A stretch of 64,000 nucleotides of DNA from Streptomyces sp. ITFR-16 (GTDB lineage Bacteria > Actinomycetota > Actinomycetes > Streptomycetales > Streptomycetaceae), in assembly GCF_031844705.1 (NCBI RefSeq), contig NZ_CP134609.1:1736001-1800000 (forward strand), written 5' to 3'. Made by a program: the position numbers and the translations under genes. The notes below the pieces were generated by a model. The model ran no database searches, was not told the origin of the DNA, and saw only the letters and a program-made list of their open reading frames with translations. This document shows positions 17,001 through 25,832 of this stretch, piece after piece (the first letter of the stretch is position 1; each line of letters starts with the position of its first letter).

Positions 17001-17177
17001 ATGATCTGCACGAGAGCCGAGCGCGCCCCGCCCCTGCCCGCTCGCACACCCAAGGAACCGCCGTGCCTTCCCCGCGCACCAGCGCGCCCTCGACCACCAC
17101 CGGGTCGGACGCGCTCCTCTACCTCCTGTTCGGCATCCTCGGCGCCGCCATGGCCTTCGGCTCCCTGGCCTGGCTGA
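17001..17177 (+). CDS. upstream leader ORF of the coupling-protein gene
   Basis: ATG at 17001 follows CAGGAGTACCCCC. Its first 21 codons give MICTRAERAPPLPARTPKEP plus P, and the GTG of the coupling-protein gene (17063) overlaps the third base of codon 21, exactly as at 6779/6841. Beyond that overlap the frame runs inside the next gene and is unlikely to matter. A coupling or attenuation role is inferred. Confidence 0.35.
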   Translation: MICTRAERAPPLPARTPKEPPCLPRAPARPRPPPGRTRSSTSCSASSAPPWPSAPWPG

Positions 17178-18851
17178 CCGGAAATCTCACCAATACCTTC
17201 GTCGGGAGCGGGACATGGGCCCCCTTCCGCATAACGGACGCGCTGCTGCACCCGGAGGTGCTGTGGCCGGCCCTGAGCACCAGCATGCTGATGGTCGGCG
17301 CCCGCGTCGTCCCCGCCCTGTTCACCGTTGCCCTGGTCGTCACCGCTGCCGTGCTGTGGATGCGGTGGCGTGCCGGGTCCAAGTCCGGCCTCGCCCGGAA
17401 GGCGGACCTGGCGCCGCTGCTGGACAAGGAGATCGTCGCCAAGGCTAAGAGCCTGCGCCCGAGCCTGGGCGGCCGGGAGAGTAAAAGAGGTCCTGCCCGC
17501 TGACCGCGGCATCCTGCTCGGCACCCTCGATCCCGGTCGTGCGGAGGTCCGCGCGTCCTGGGAGGACGTGATCGTCGCGATCATGGCCCCGCGTTCCGGC
17601 AAGACGTCCGGGCTGGCGATCCCCGCGATCCTCTCGGCACCGGGCCCGGTCCTACTCACCAGTAACAAAGCCGCGAACGATGCCTTCACCACCACGGTGG
17701 ACGCCCGTGCCGAGGTCGGCACGATCTGGACCCTCGATCCGCAGCAGATCGCCCATCACCCGCGCGAGATGTGGTGGGACATCCTCGCTGACGCCCGCGA
17801 TCTCGCCGGGGCTAAGAGGTTGGCGGGGCACTTCGTGACCGCGAGCGTGGACGAGTCCAGCGGCTCCGACTTCTGGTCCACCGCCGCGAGCAACACCCTC
17901 GGTGCCCTCTTCCTCGCCGCCGCGTCCCACCGGCGGCCGATCACCGACGTCCTGGCCTGGCTCGCGATGCCGGCCGACCGCACCCCGGTGGACCTGCTCA
18001 CCGACGCCGGCCACCATGCGGTCGCCGCCCAGCTCCAGGGCACCGTCTCCGGCGCGACCGAAACGCGCGACGGCATCTACGAGACGGCGAGGCAGTACGC
18101 GAGCTGCCTGCTCGACCCGGACGTCGCCGCCTGGGTCACCCCCAACGACGACCTTCCCGAGTTCCAGCCGTTCGCCTTCGCCACGTCCCGCGACACCTTG
18201 TACCTGCTGAGCAAGGACGGCGGCGGCAGCGCGTCCGCGATCATCGCTGCAGCGGCCGACGCCGTGATGCGCGCGGCCGTGATCGTGGCCGAGCGCTCCG
18301 GCGGGCGACTCGACCCGCCCGCCCTGTGCGTCCTCGACGAGGCGGCGAACGTCTGCCGCATCTCGGACCTCCCTGATCTCTACAGCCACCTGGGCAGCCG
18401 AGGCGTCATCCCGATGACGATCCTGCAGTCCTACCGTCAGGGCCAACGGTGCTGGGGCGAGGCCGGGATGGACGCCCTGTACTCCGCCGCCACCATCAAG
18501 ATCATCGGATCTAGCATCGACGACGCGGACTTCGCCGACCGGCTCAGCCGTCAGGTCGGCGATCACGACGTCCAGACCACCTCGGTGTCGACCAGCGAGG
18601 GCGGCAAGTCCACCTCGGTGAGCATGCGCACGGAACGGATCCTTCCGCCGGACGCCATCCGCGCCCTGCCCAAGGGCAAGGTTCTGCTGCTGGCCACCGG
18701 CATCCGGGTCGCCATGCTCAACCTCAAGCCCTGGTACAAGGAGCCCTCCGCCAAGGTGGTCGGCCCGGCTTCCGCTCGCGCCACGAAGGCCATCACCGAG
18801 CGTGCCCTCGCGAAGAGCATCGGCCAGGACGATCTTGGACTGTCGGCATGA
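17063..18851 (+). CDS. VirD4/TraG-like coupling protein, split by a +1 frameshift
   Basis: The type IV coupling protein links the relaxosome to the channel. The first frame (17063-17503) gives 146 aa with two membrane helices (LLYLLFGILGAAMAFGSLAW; PALFTVALVVTAAVLWMRW), then stops at TGA 17501. The ATPase part continues in the +1 frame to 18851: Walker A MAPRSGKTSG, Walker B ALCVLDEAANVC, and the VirD4-type ending GIRVAMLNLKPWY. The frames join at GAG AGT AAA AGA (17482-17493); dropping one A of the AAAA run restores a single reading frame with E-S-K-E-V-L-P. Causes could be a mutation, a homopolymer sequencing error, or programmed +1 slippage on AAAA with the rare codon AGA waiting. It overlaps the next gene by ATGA. 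Confidence 0.82.
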
Positions 18852-19078
18852 GCGCGCCCACACCACAGCAGGGGCGGTTGGCCCACGCTCCGGTCGTCCT
18901 GCGCGGTGGCCGGTGGTGGCTTGACGGCGGGGCCGGCTCGGTTCCCGCCTCCGATCCCGCCTTCACCGCCGTCCTGGACGACTTCGCGCTGTCGATGGCC
19001 GCTGCCGACCAGGCAGTCGCCAACCTCCTCATCCGGCAAGACGAGGCGCCCTGCGTTGATCCCGGAGGCCGGCGGTGA
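18848..19078 (+). CDS. small protein coupled to the coupling-protein gene
   Basis: 76 aa. Its ATG overlaps the stop of the coupling-protein gene (ATGA) and its stop overlaps the next start (GTGA), so the three genes are translationally coupled. Visible features are HAPVVLRGGRWWLDGG and FTAVLDDFALSMAAADQAVANLLIRQD, a short beta hairpin and one long helix. Function unknown. Confidence 0.7.
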   Translation: MSAPTPQQGRLAHAPVVLRGGRWWLDGGAGSVPASDPAFTAVLDDFALSMAAADQAVANLLIRQDEAPCVDPGGRR

Positions 19079-20247
19079 ACCCGCTGATGAGCGCCGAGCA
19101 GGCGGTCCTCGGTGCCGCACTCCTCGACCCCGAGCAGCTCACGCACCTGGAGTGGCTCGCTGCGGACCACTTCTATCGGCCCGTCCACCAGGCGCTGTTC
19201 GACGCCCTCCGCAAGCTGCGCAACGACGGGCATCCCGCGCTCTCGGCCGATGGTCCGTTGCCGCTGTCGTGGGTGACCGACGCGGTCGAGGAGGCCGGAA
19301 AGCACGTGCGCGGGCTGACCGCGGCGTACGCCCACACCCTGATCCAGGCGTGTCCCCGAACCGAGCACGCCCCGGTGTACGGACGCATGGTGCTGGAGGG
19401 GGCGATTCACCGCACCGTCGCCCGGCACGCGATCCGTCTCCACCAGGCGGCTCGGGCCGACGCCGTCCAGGGCGAGGTCGAGGGAGCCTTGCGCACGGCG
19501 GACGTCCTGACCGGCGTACTCACCGACCTTGCACGACGCTGGGGAACCGACCCTCGACCGGTCCCACCCACCGCTGGGCCCTCTGCCGCCACGGACATCC
19601 CGCCTTCGGCGCAAAGCGGCCAGGTCGCCGAGGACGAGCGGTTCCTCCTGGCCGTCCTCGCCGAACAGCCGGGGGCCATGGGCGAGGTGGTGGCCTGGCT
19701 GCGGCCGGGAGACTTCGCCGACCCGACCCACGGGCAGCTCTACCGGTGCCTGGGCGCGCTGCACCACCGAGGCGAACCCATCGACCGGATCACCCTGCTC
19801 TGGGAGGCCCAGCGACGCGGCCTGCTGGCCGACGGCACAGTGTCGAGCGAGCAGCTGACCGCCGTCTGCGAAGGCATGGTCCCCGGCAGCGCCGACTGGT
19901 TCGGACAGCGGGTGATGCGCTCCTCCGTCACCCGCACCGCCGCCGCCTCCGCGCGAGCCATCCGGACCCTGGCCCAGGACGAGGTTCTGGGGCCCGGCCG
20001 GCTGATCAACCACGCCCTGCACGAACTCGGTCCGCTCGACGAGGTACGTGCCCGTTGGGCCACCGCGAACAGCAGTCCGGCTCCGAAGACCACGGCATCC
20101 GCTCCGTCGGCGGCCGAGCCGCCGCCCGACCGAGTGAAGGCCGCCCGCGCCCGCAGCACACCCCGCCCAGGCGCGTCACCCCCAGCCCCGGCCAGCCGTC
20201 TCCCCACGCTGTCAGCAGCCCGACCACCCTCGCGCGGCCACCCGTGA
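19075..20247 (+). CDS. protein with two DnaB N-terminal-like domains and no helicase domain
   Basis: 390 aa. Residues of about 4-140 (SAEQAVLGAALLDPEQL, DHFYRPVHQALFDALRKL) and about 185-320 (EDERFLLAVLAEQPGAM, GDFADPTHGQLYRCLGAL, DRITLLWEAQRRG) each match the N-terminal helical domain of DnaB replicative helicases. No Walker motifs follow; instead there is a disordered tail with RVKAARARSTPRP. In DnaB this domain mediates ring assembly and primase contact, so the protein may bind host DnaB or primase for strand replacement after transfer. That role is inference. Confidence 0.8.
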   Translation: MNPLMSAEQAVLGAALLDPEQLTHLEWLAADHFYRPVHQALFDALRKLRNDGHPALSADGPLPLSWVTDAVEEAGKHVRGLTAAYAHTLIQACPRTEHAPVYGRMVLEGAIHRTVARHAIRLHQAARADAVQGEVEGALRTADVLTGVLTDLARRWGTDPRPVPPTAGPSAATDIPPSAQSGQVAEDERFLLAVLAEQPGAMGEVVAWLRPGDFADPTHGQLYRCLGALHHRGEPIDRITLLWEAQRRGLLADGTVSSEQLTAVCEGMVPGSADWFGQRVMRSSVTRTAAASARAIRTLAQDEVLGPGRLINHALHELGPLDEVRARWATANSSPAPKTTASAPSAAEPPPDRVKAARARSTPRPGASPPAPASRLPTLSAARPPSRGHP

Positions 20248-20288
20248 GGCCCCCTCCCCACCAGCCTCTTCTGCCCCTGGAACTCGCC

Positions 20289-21528
20289 TTGATCTACCCC
20301 ATCTCCGCAGCCGCGCCGGACCTGCGCGTCACGGCCCCGAGCCTCGCCACCCCGTTGATCGGGTCTCTCTGCTCGGGGTACGGCGGCCTCGACCTGGGTG
20401 TGCAGTCCGTGCTCGGCGGCACGCTCGCCTGGCATGCCGAGGTCGACCCGAACGCCTCGCGCATCCTGGCCCGCCACTGGCCCGGCGTCCCGAACCTGGG
20501 CGATATCACCGCCGTCAACTGGTCCACCGTCCCCCGGGTGTGCGTCCTGACGGCTGGCTTCCCCTGTCAAAGACGTCTCGGTCGCCGGCCGCCGGGCCGG
20601 ACTCAACGCCCAGACCCGCTCCGGGCTCTGGCTGCACGTCGCCCGTGCGGTCGCAGCCCTCCGACCCTGCCTGGTTGTGATCGAGAATGTGCGCGGCCTC
20701 CTCACCTCCCCCGCCGGTTCCCCTGGCGACGTGGAACCCTGTCCGTGGTGTCTGGGAGACACCGCAAGTCAGCCTGCTCTGCGGGCACTCGGTGCCGTAC
20801 TCGGATCCCTGGCCGACCTCGGGTACGACGCGAAGTGGCTCGTGCTTCGTGCCTCCGACGTCGGGGCCCCGCACCGCCGCGAGCGGACCTTCCTCGCCTC
20901 ATGGCCCGCCGGGCACCCTGCTGAAGACGCCGACCAGCAACATCGGGAAGAACGGCGGCAGCCAGCATCCATCGAAGCGGAAGAGCGGGGGCCACGGTCC
21001 GAACCTGGCCGACGAGGTCGAGTGGCTGCTGCTGCCGACCCCGAAGGCATCGGACGGAATCAAGGGCTCGCCGAACCAGCGGCACGGCAATGGCGACATG
21101 ACCCTGCCCAGCGCGGCTGCGTCGCTGTTGCCGACGCCAAGGGCCAGCGACACGGGCACCCCGGGCCGCCGCCCCGGGAAGGGATGGCGTCCTCCCTTGT
21201 CGGCAGTGGTCCTGCCTCTCTGGGCGGAGGAGACGCCGGAGGCGGGGACGCGGACCGGCGATGGGGAGCGTACGGATCCGCCATCTCCCGATGGGAGAGC
21301 CTCACCCGCCCGGCCCCGGCCCCCACGGACGCGGCCGGTCGGCTCCGCGCGGACTTCGTGGAGTGGATGCAGGGCCTCGACGCCGGCTGGGTCACCGCGA
21401 CTCCGGGGCTCGGCCGTCCGGCGCAGCTCACCGCGCTCGGCAACGGCGTCGTCCCACAACAGGCTTCGCACGCCTTGCAGTTGCTGGCACCACCTTTCCC
21501 CCGCTGTCCCCGCTGCGCCGACCGATAG
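20289..21528 (+). pseudogene. C5-cytosine DNA methyltransferase, multiply frameshifted
   Basis: Clear Dcm-type motifs are spread over frames: LIGSLCSGYGGLDLG (SAM motif) and LTAGFPCQ (catalytic Cys) in frame one; then, after an extra A in the CAAAGAC run near 20570, DVSVAGRRAGL and VIENVRGLLTS with PHRRERTFL in the next frame; then LLPTPKASDGIKG and LPSAAASLLPTPRASD in the third frame from about 20910 to 21240 (very high G/C in third positions there); finally FVEWMQGLDAGWVT and LTALGNGVVPQQA back in the second frame. At least three shifts are needed, so as written the enzyme is not made. It starts at TTG 20289 and lies in the transfer operon like anti-restriction methylases of other elements. 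Confidence 0.78.
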
Positions 21529-21532
21529 CGCT

Positions 21533-21582
21533 CCACTACCGCGATTTTCCGGCCGGACCAAACCGCTGATTCTCCGGATCCT
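21533..21582 (+). promoter_or_regulatory. dispersed upstream element, copy 2 of the plus arm
   Basis: Contains CCGGCCGGACCAAACC followed by GATTCTCCGGATCCTCT. It aligns with 15383-15430 over about 45 bp and ends about 40 bp before the ATG at 21622. It restarts a gene block after the decayed methyltransferase. Confidence 0.45.
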
Positions 21583-21621
21583 CTCGGGCATGTCGCCGTC
21601 TCACAGATGGAGCACACCCCC

Positions 21622-22221
21622 ATGGCCGACACCAGCCCGACCTCCCCCGGCCCCGAGCCGTACCGCGTCCCCGACGCAGACCTCGACGACCTCGCCAGCA
21701 CCCTCGCCAAGACCATGGCCGAGGTCAGGCAGCACGGCGTCATCCTCGACCGCCTCGGCTCCGAGCCCGACCCCGGCGCCATCCAGCCGCCGGACGGCGC
21801 TCCGGAAGCCGAGGCGGCTGACGGGAAGAAGCCCGACGGCCCCGCCTCGGTGTTCATCCTCGCCCTGGGCGGCAAGGAGTACGCCGTCGAACTCGCTGCC
21901 CTCAGCGACTGGGTGAACTACCTCTTCCTGCCGGTGTACGGCCGGGAGATCAGCACGAGCCGTCCATGGTGCGCGCACTGGCACGAACACCCCGAGGCCG
22001 TCGCCCGGCTCCACGCACTCTGGCTCGCCTGGCAGCAGTTCACCGACACGGAGGCCGGCCTGTCCGGCCCCTCGACCTGGCACCGCGACCACCTGGACCA
22101 GACCCTGGCGCACCTGCGTGCGCCCGACGGACCGTTCGCGGCCTGCACGACCAGCGCAACTCGCCCCAATCACCGGGTGCTGGCCACCCCGGCGCCCGAG
22201 CAGGCGGGGGTGGCGGCGTGA
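21622..22221 (+). CDS. DUF4913-domain protein
   Basis: 199 aa. After a variable acidic N-terminus (DLDDLASTLAKTMAEVRQ), residues of about 80-185 carry the DUF4913 signature: LSDWVNYLFLPVYG, SRPWCAHWHEHPEAVARLHALWLAWQ and WHRDHLDQTLAHLRAPDGPFAAC. The family is common in actinobacterial conjugative elements and phages; its role is unknown. The ATG at 21622 is chosen over 21607 because GGAG lies 9 nt before it. It overlaps the next gene by GTGA. Confidence 0.8.
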   Translation: MADTSPTSPGPEPYRVPDADLDDLASTLAKTMAEVRQHGVILDRLGSEPDPGAIQPPDGAPEAEAADGKKPDGPASVFILALGGKEYAVELAALSDWVNYLFLPVYGREISTSRPWCAHWHEHPEAVARLHALWLAWQQFTDTEAGLSGPSTWHRDHLDQTLAHLRAPDGPFAACTTSATRPNHRVLATPAPEQAGVAA

Positions 22222-22997
22222 ACGACATTCTCGACTTCGGCCTCGCCGATCTATCGCCGGTCGACGACGACTCCGAGGAGGCGATGGAGGCTCTCTGGGC
22301 TGGCGACCTGACGGTGCTGTCCCAGCACCACACCACACCCAACGGTTCGCACAGCTTCGTCCTCGCCCACGACCGATCGGTCACCTGGGGGATACCCGGC
22401 GAGCCACAGCTCGTTGCGATCGCGGTCGCTCGGGATCTGCGGCAGTCCACGTTCACGTTCGAGACGAGTCACCACGCCACGGCGCCCTTCGCACAGAACT
22501 GGCTGGCAGAACGCGGCTGCCCGCTCGAACGGATCGCACTGCACGGTGGCGACTACATCGAGCCCGCCGACGACCTCACCCTCCAGGTGGAACAGCAAAT
22601 CCAGAAGTCGGGCACCCGCTACGAGGTCCTCGACACCTACACCTCTGACGACAACCCCAGCGAGGCGTGGACACTCGTCAACGACTCCCAGGCCACCCAG
22701 GCACCGGTTCGCCTCTTCTACGAGGAGTGGAACCACGGCGCCGGCACGTACACGATGCGCGAAGGCGCCTTCCCCGACGTCGGAGTCGCCCAGACCTGGC
22801 TGGACGAGCGCAGTGAACCGCTGCCCGAGCCTCCGGAGTACAGCGACCACAACGGTGCTGTCGTCCGGGCTCGCATCGCCCGCATCGCCCTTTCCCGGTC
22901 CGCCGGAACCTCTCCGACACCGCGGACCGGGCTCGACGCGCCCCGCGCGTCGGCGGCGGTACCGGTCCAGCGCGCGGTCCAGGGGAGGCTGCTGTGA
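22218..22997 (+). CDS. accessory protein of unknown function (possible DUF317 relative)
   Basis: 259 aa. Repeated strands and helices such as RSVTWGIPGEPQLVAIAV, PFAQNWLAERGCPLERI and VGVAQTWLDERSEPLPEPPEY suggest a duplicated alpha/beta unit. The C-terminus carries RARIARIALSRSAGT and a disordered tail. Start and stop overlap the neighbours (GTGA on both sides), so it is tightly coupled to the DUF4913 and RelE-like genes. No catalytic motif is visible. Confidence 0.7.
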   Translation: MNDILDFGLADLSPVDDDSEEAMEALWAGDLTVLSQHHTTPNGSHSFVLAHDRSVTWGIPGEPQLVAIAVARDLRQSTFTFETSHHATAPFAQNWLAERGCPLERIALHGGDYIEPADDLTLQVEQQIQKSGTRYEVLDTYTSDDNPSEAWTLVNDSQATQAPVRLFYEEWNHGAGTYTMREGAFPDVGVAQTWLDERSEPLPEPPEYSDHNGAVVRARIARIALSRSAGTSPTPRTGLDAPRASAAVPVQRAVQGRLL

Positions 22998-23470
22998 GCC
23001 GCGCCCGCTTCGCCTTCGCCGCGCACCCTGACGCCATTGCCGACCTGCGGGAACTCCCCTCTGAGATGCGCGATTTGGCCTTGCTGGAGCTGCAGAACCT
23101 GGTCCACGGAAGCGACGACTGCTTGCCGTTGAAGGGCCGCCTCGCCGGCTTCCACAAGGTGTACGTCGACCCGGAGGTCTCTTACCGGCTGGTCATCCAG
23201 TTCCGCCAAGCGCCACCGACCTCGACCCACAAGCGCGAGATCTACCTCGTGGCGGCTGGCAGCCGGAAGGACTACGCGGTCTACCGCGCGGCCCACCTAC
23301 GGACCGAGCCCCAGCAAAGGGTCGGCCCGGACTCCGCCACGGAGGCCCGCGTGCAGGCCGCCCGGTCTCGCTCGACGCTCACCACCGAACGGCCGACAAC
23401 GGGCCGCGCGGCTGCCCCGTCACCAGCGCCGCCCTCGGCCACTGCTTCTCGAAAGGTCGCCCAGCGATGA
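22994..23470 (+). CDS. RelE/ParE-fold protein in the transfer operon
   Basis: 158 aa. The first 105 residues match the RelE/ParE toxin fold: FAFAAHPDAIADLRELPSEMRDLAL, LKGRLAGFHKVYVDPEVSYRLVIQF and REIYLVAAGSRKDYAVYRAAH. After that comes a tail with RVQAARSRSTLTT ending KVAQR, not usual for toxins. No antitoxin-like gene is evident: the neighbours are the 259-aa protein upstream and a 221-aa acidic protein downstream (23467). The fold may have been recruited for RNA or ribosome binding during transfer. Confidence 0.75.
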   Translation: MSRARFAFAAHPDAIADLRELPSEMRDLALLELQNLVHGSDDCLPLKGRLAGFHKVYVDPEVSYRLVIQFRQAPPTSTHKREIYLVAAGSRKDYAVYRAAHLRTEPQQRVGPDSATEARVQAARSRSTLTTERPTTGRAAAPSPAPPSATASRKVAQR

Positions 23471-24132
23471 CCAACGACCGTACTGCGCTCACCCGTTCAG
23501 AGCTGGCGGATCTCCTCACCGAGGCCGCTCAGAACGTCGGCGGCATCCCTGCCGTCGAGTACCCGACGGCCGCCGCCCGCTCCTACCTGCATCCCGTCTT
23601 GGGTCCGCTGGCCGCTGGGCCCCGCGTGATCACCGAGCTGAACGACCGGTTCGAGGGCTTCGTGGCCACCGAGCCCCGCCCTGCTGGTTCGGCGGGCCTG
23701 TTCGCTCTGGCCTCCTACGCCTCCGCGCTGGGGTGGCTCACCGAGTCGTTCGCCGAGCTGACCTCCTCGGTCGATGAGATCTGTACCCGCGTGGGCATAC
23801 CCACGGAGCCACGCGCCCCGATCGTCGCCGCGCCCGGTGGTACTGAGCGGGACGACGAGTTCGACTTCGCCTTCAACGCGCTTGAGTTGGAGGCGGTCCG
23901 CAACGCAGCCGAGGCCGCCGGCCTCGCGCCGGACGACTACGTCGAGGTTCTCTCCCAGTCGCTGCTCGCCGCCGCCCGGATCACCGACGCCTGCATGGAG
24001 ATCTCCAGCGGCCTGCTCGATGACGCCGATCTCCTCAGCGAAGTGAGCGACCGCCCTCGGCTCGACAACGATCCCGGGAGCCTGCCCGCTCTGGTCCGCT
24101 CCCTGCTCGCCCGGATGGAGACGACGGAGTGA
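23467..24132 (+). CDS. acidic accessory protein of unknown function
   Basis: 221 aa, helical and acidic, for example SELADLLTEAAQNVGGIPAVEYP, GLFALASYASALGWLTESFAEL and ELEAVRNAAEAAGLAPDDYVEVL. It lacks the basic tail of its neighbours. It overlaps the RelE/ParE-like gene by 4 bp (ATGA) and the next gene by GTGA. An antitoxin-like role for the preceding RelE-fold protein is conceivable from position and charge only. Confidence 0.68.
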   Translation: MTNDRTALTRSELADLLTEAAQNVGGIPAVEYPTAAARSYLHPVLGPLAAGPRVITELNDRFEGFVATEPRPAGSAGLFALASYASALGWLTESFAELTSSVDEICTRVGIPTEPRAPIVAAPGGTERDDEFDFAFNALELEAVRNAAEAAGLAPDDYVEVLSQSLLAAARITDACMEISSGLLDDADLLSEVSDRPRLDNDPGSLPALVRSLLARMETTE

Positions 24133-24956
24133 ACCCGTACGACGCAGACACACACCCTGGGCCTTATCTCGTCGTCGAAGTGCTCGGTGTCGGGGATGTC
24201 AGCGTGCACGCCCTCGCACATGGTCCGGAGGAGCCGCTGCACCAGGCCGCTACACGCGTCATCGAAGCCGCAGCGGCGCTGGACGAGCGACACGAGAGCG
24301 TGCTCAACGCGGTCCAGCGCGCTCAGCGGCTGCTCGAAGGCACTGGTCGGGGTGAAGTCGGCCGAGCCCAGGTCTCATACGCGCTGCTGCGCACAGCTCT
24401 CCCGGACCTCGGAGATGGCCTGGCCCAGCAGGACCGGGCATACAGCCAGCTCGTCGAGTCCCTGTCCGCCTACCGCCGACTTCTTTCCTCGCCCGAGCCT
24501 GCTCAACACGCGAGCAACAAGAGCCACGGGCAGGGCCAGAAGACGAGGCCCCACCGGGACGACGACTGGGCCGTCGCCGGGGAGCGCGGGCTGGTAGCCC
24601 TCGAAGCGGTTGCGGCCGGAGGTGTTCGCTTTCGCCGCAACGCGATCGGCGAGGACCCGTACATCTCGCGGGAGAAGGCCCAGTGGCAGGACCCGGCGAT
24701 CTTCCCGCAGACCGTGCAGCGGCTGGTCGCCGACGGGCTACTGCATCAGGACATCACCGAGAACGTGTACCGGCCCGGCCAGCTCCTCTCGCTCACTGCG
24801 CAGGGGGAAGCCGCCCTGCGGGATGGTCGCGCGACGACCTCCCGGGTGTCCGCCGCCCTCGGCCGCACCACCACGCGGACCACGTCAGGCGCGCTCTCCG
24901 ACCCGGCCGCCGTGCCCGTCGCCAGGACCTCCCTCGCGGCCCCCCGCTCACGCTGA
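24129..24956 (+). CDS. accessory protein with C-terminal winged-helix-like region
   Basis: 275 aa. The N-terminal 120 residues are helical (EAAAALDERHESVLNAVQRAQRLL). Residues of about 150-235 read like a winged helix: ERGLVALEAVAAGGVRF, PQTVQRLVADGLLHQDI and LSLTAQGEAALRDG. The tail has RVSAALGRTTTRT and ends APRSR. It may bind DNA, and the next gene has two similar winged-helix units. GTG start overlapping the upstream stop. Confidence 0.7.
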   Translation: MNPYDADTHPGPYLVVEVLGVGDVSVHALAHGPEEPLHQAATRVIEAAAALDERHESVLNAVQRAQRLLEGTGRGEVGRAQVSYALLRTALPDLGDGLAQQDRAYSQLVESLSAYRRLLSSPEPAQHASNKSHGQGQKTRPHRDDDWAVAGERGLVALEAVAAGGVRFRRNAIGEDPYISREKAQWQDPAIFPQTVQRLVADGLLHQDITENVYRPGQLLSLTAQGEAALRDGRATTSRVSAALGRTTTRTTSGALSDPAAVPVARTSLAAPRSR

Positions 24957-24980
24957 CCTCATCCCGATAAGGACCCCACC

Positions 24981-25832
24981 ATGGCTACCCCCGGCCTGCC
25001 TCCCACTTTCTCCATCGCTTCCATCGACGCCCAGCGCGTCGAGGAGGCTCTCGCCCGGATCGGGCCCAAGTGGACCACCTGGACCGCGATGACCCTGGCC
25101 CAGGTGAACGGCCCCGTGCGCGTCCGCGACGTTGCTGCGCAGCTCCCCTTCGTCAGTGAGCAGTTCGTCGGCAAACGGCTGGCCACGATGCACGCTGACG
25201 GATTGGTGATCCGCGATGACGACCGGCGGGGTGCGCCGTACCGGCTCAGCGCGCTCGGCACGTCTCTGGCCCCCGTCCTCCGCACGGTGTCGGACTGGTC
25301 GCGCACCCACCTGTCACAGGAACCGATGGCCGAAGCCGAGCGTGTCGAGGACGCGCTGCGCCGCCTGCATCTCCGGCACTCAACTGCCGTGATTCAGGCC
25401 CTCGATTCGGCTGACGGCCAGATGCGGTTCGTTCACATCGCCGAGGCGGCCGGTCTGGACAACGGCCTCGCACGGCAGCGACTTGTCCGGCTTCAGGCCG
25501 ATGGCCTGGTCACGCGGACGGGCTCCCGGCACGGAGACCCGTACGTGCTCACCGATGCCGGCCAGGCGTTGGGGGCCGTCTACGCGAGTGTCGAGCACTG
25601 GAGCCAGCCCTTCGCGCTGCGAGGTGGAACAGCAGCACCGCTTCCGGCAGCGGCAGCCACGCGCACCCACGTCGGCATTCCACTGGGGGCGGGAGCCGAC
25701 AGCGCCCGGACCGCGGCGGCCCTACGACGGAGCGCCGCCGCGTCGAACGTCATGTTCAGCCACGCGCCTCAGCCGGAACCGCGGGTGCCGGCGGCCGTGA
25801 CTGCTCAGTCGGCACCGGGCCGGGGCCGGTGA
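24981..25832 (+). CDS. protein with two tandem winged-helix (HxlR/MarR-like) domains
   Basis: 283 aa. Two copies of an about 90-residue winged helix are visible: VEEALARIGPKWTTWTAMTLAQ through MHADGLVIRDDDRRGAPYRLS, and VEDALRRLHLRHSTAVIQAL through LQADGLVTRTGSRHGDPYVLT. The tryptophan-containing helix 1 and the DGLV wing match HxlR-type regulators. A Pro/Ala-rich tail ends APGRGR. Single-chain pseudo-dimers of this kind can bind operator DNA without dimerising. Regulation of the transfer genes is plausible but unproven. Confidence 0.75.
   Translation: MATPGLPPTFSIASIDAQRVEEALARIGPKWTTWTAMTLAQVNGPVRVRDVAAQLPFVSEQFVGKRLATMHADGLVIRDDDRRGAPYRLSALGTSLAPVLRTVSDWSRTHLSQEPMAEAERVEDALRRLHLRHSTAVIQALDSADGQMRFVHIAEAAGLDNGLARQRLVRLQADGLVTRTGSRHGDPYVLTDAGQALGAVYASVEHWSQPFALRGGTAAPLPAAAATRTHVGIPLGAGADSARTAAALRRSAAASNVMFSHAPQPEPRVPAAVTAQSAPGRGR

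Noticed and set aside
20677..21528. A complete single-frame methyltransferase C-terminal half
   Set aside because: Between about 20910 and 21240 the codon bias and LLPTP motifs lie in another frame, so this frame is not continuous coding.
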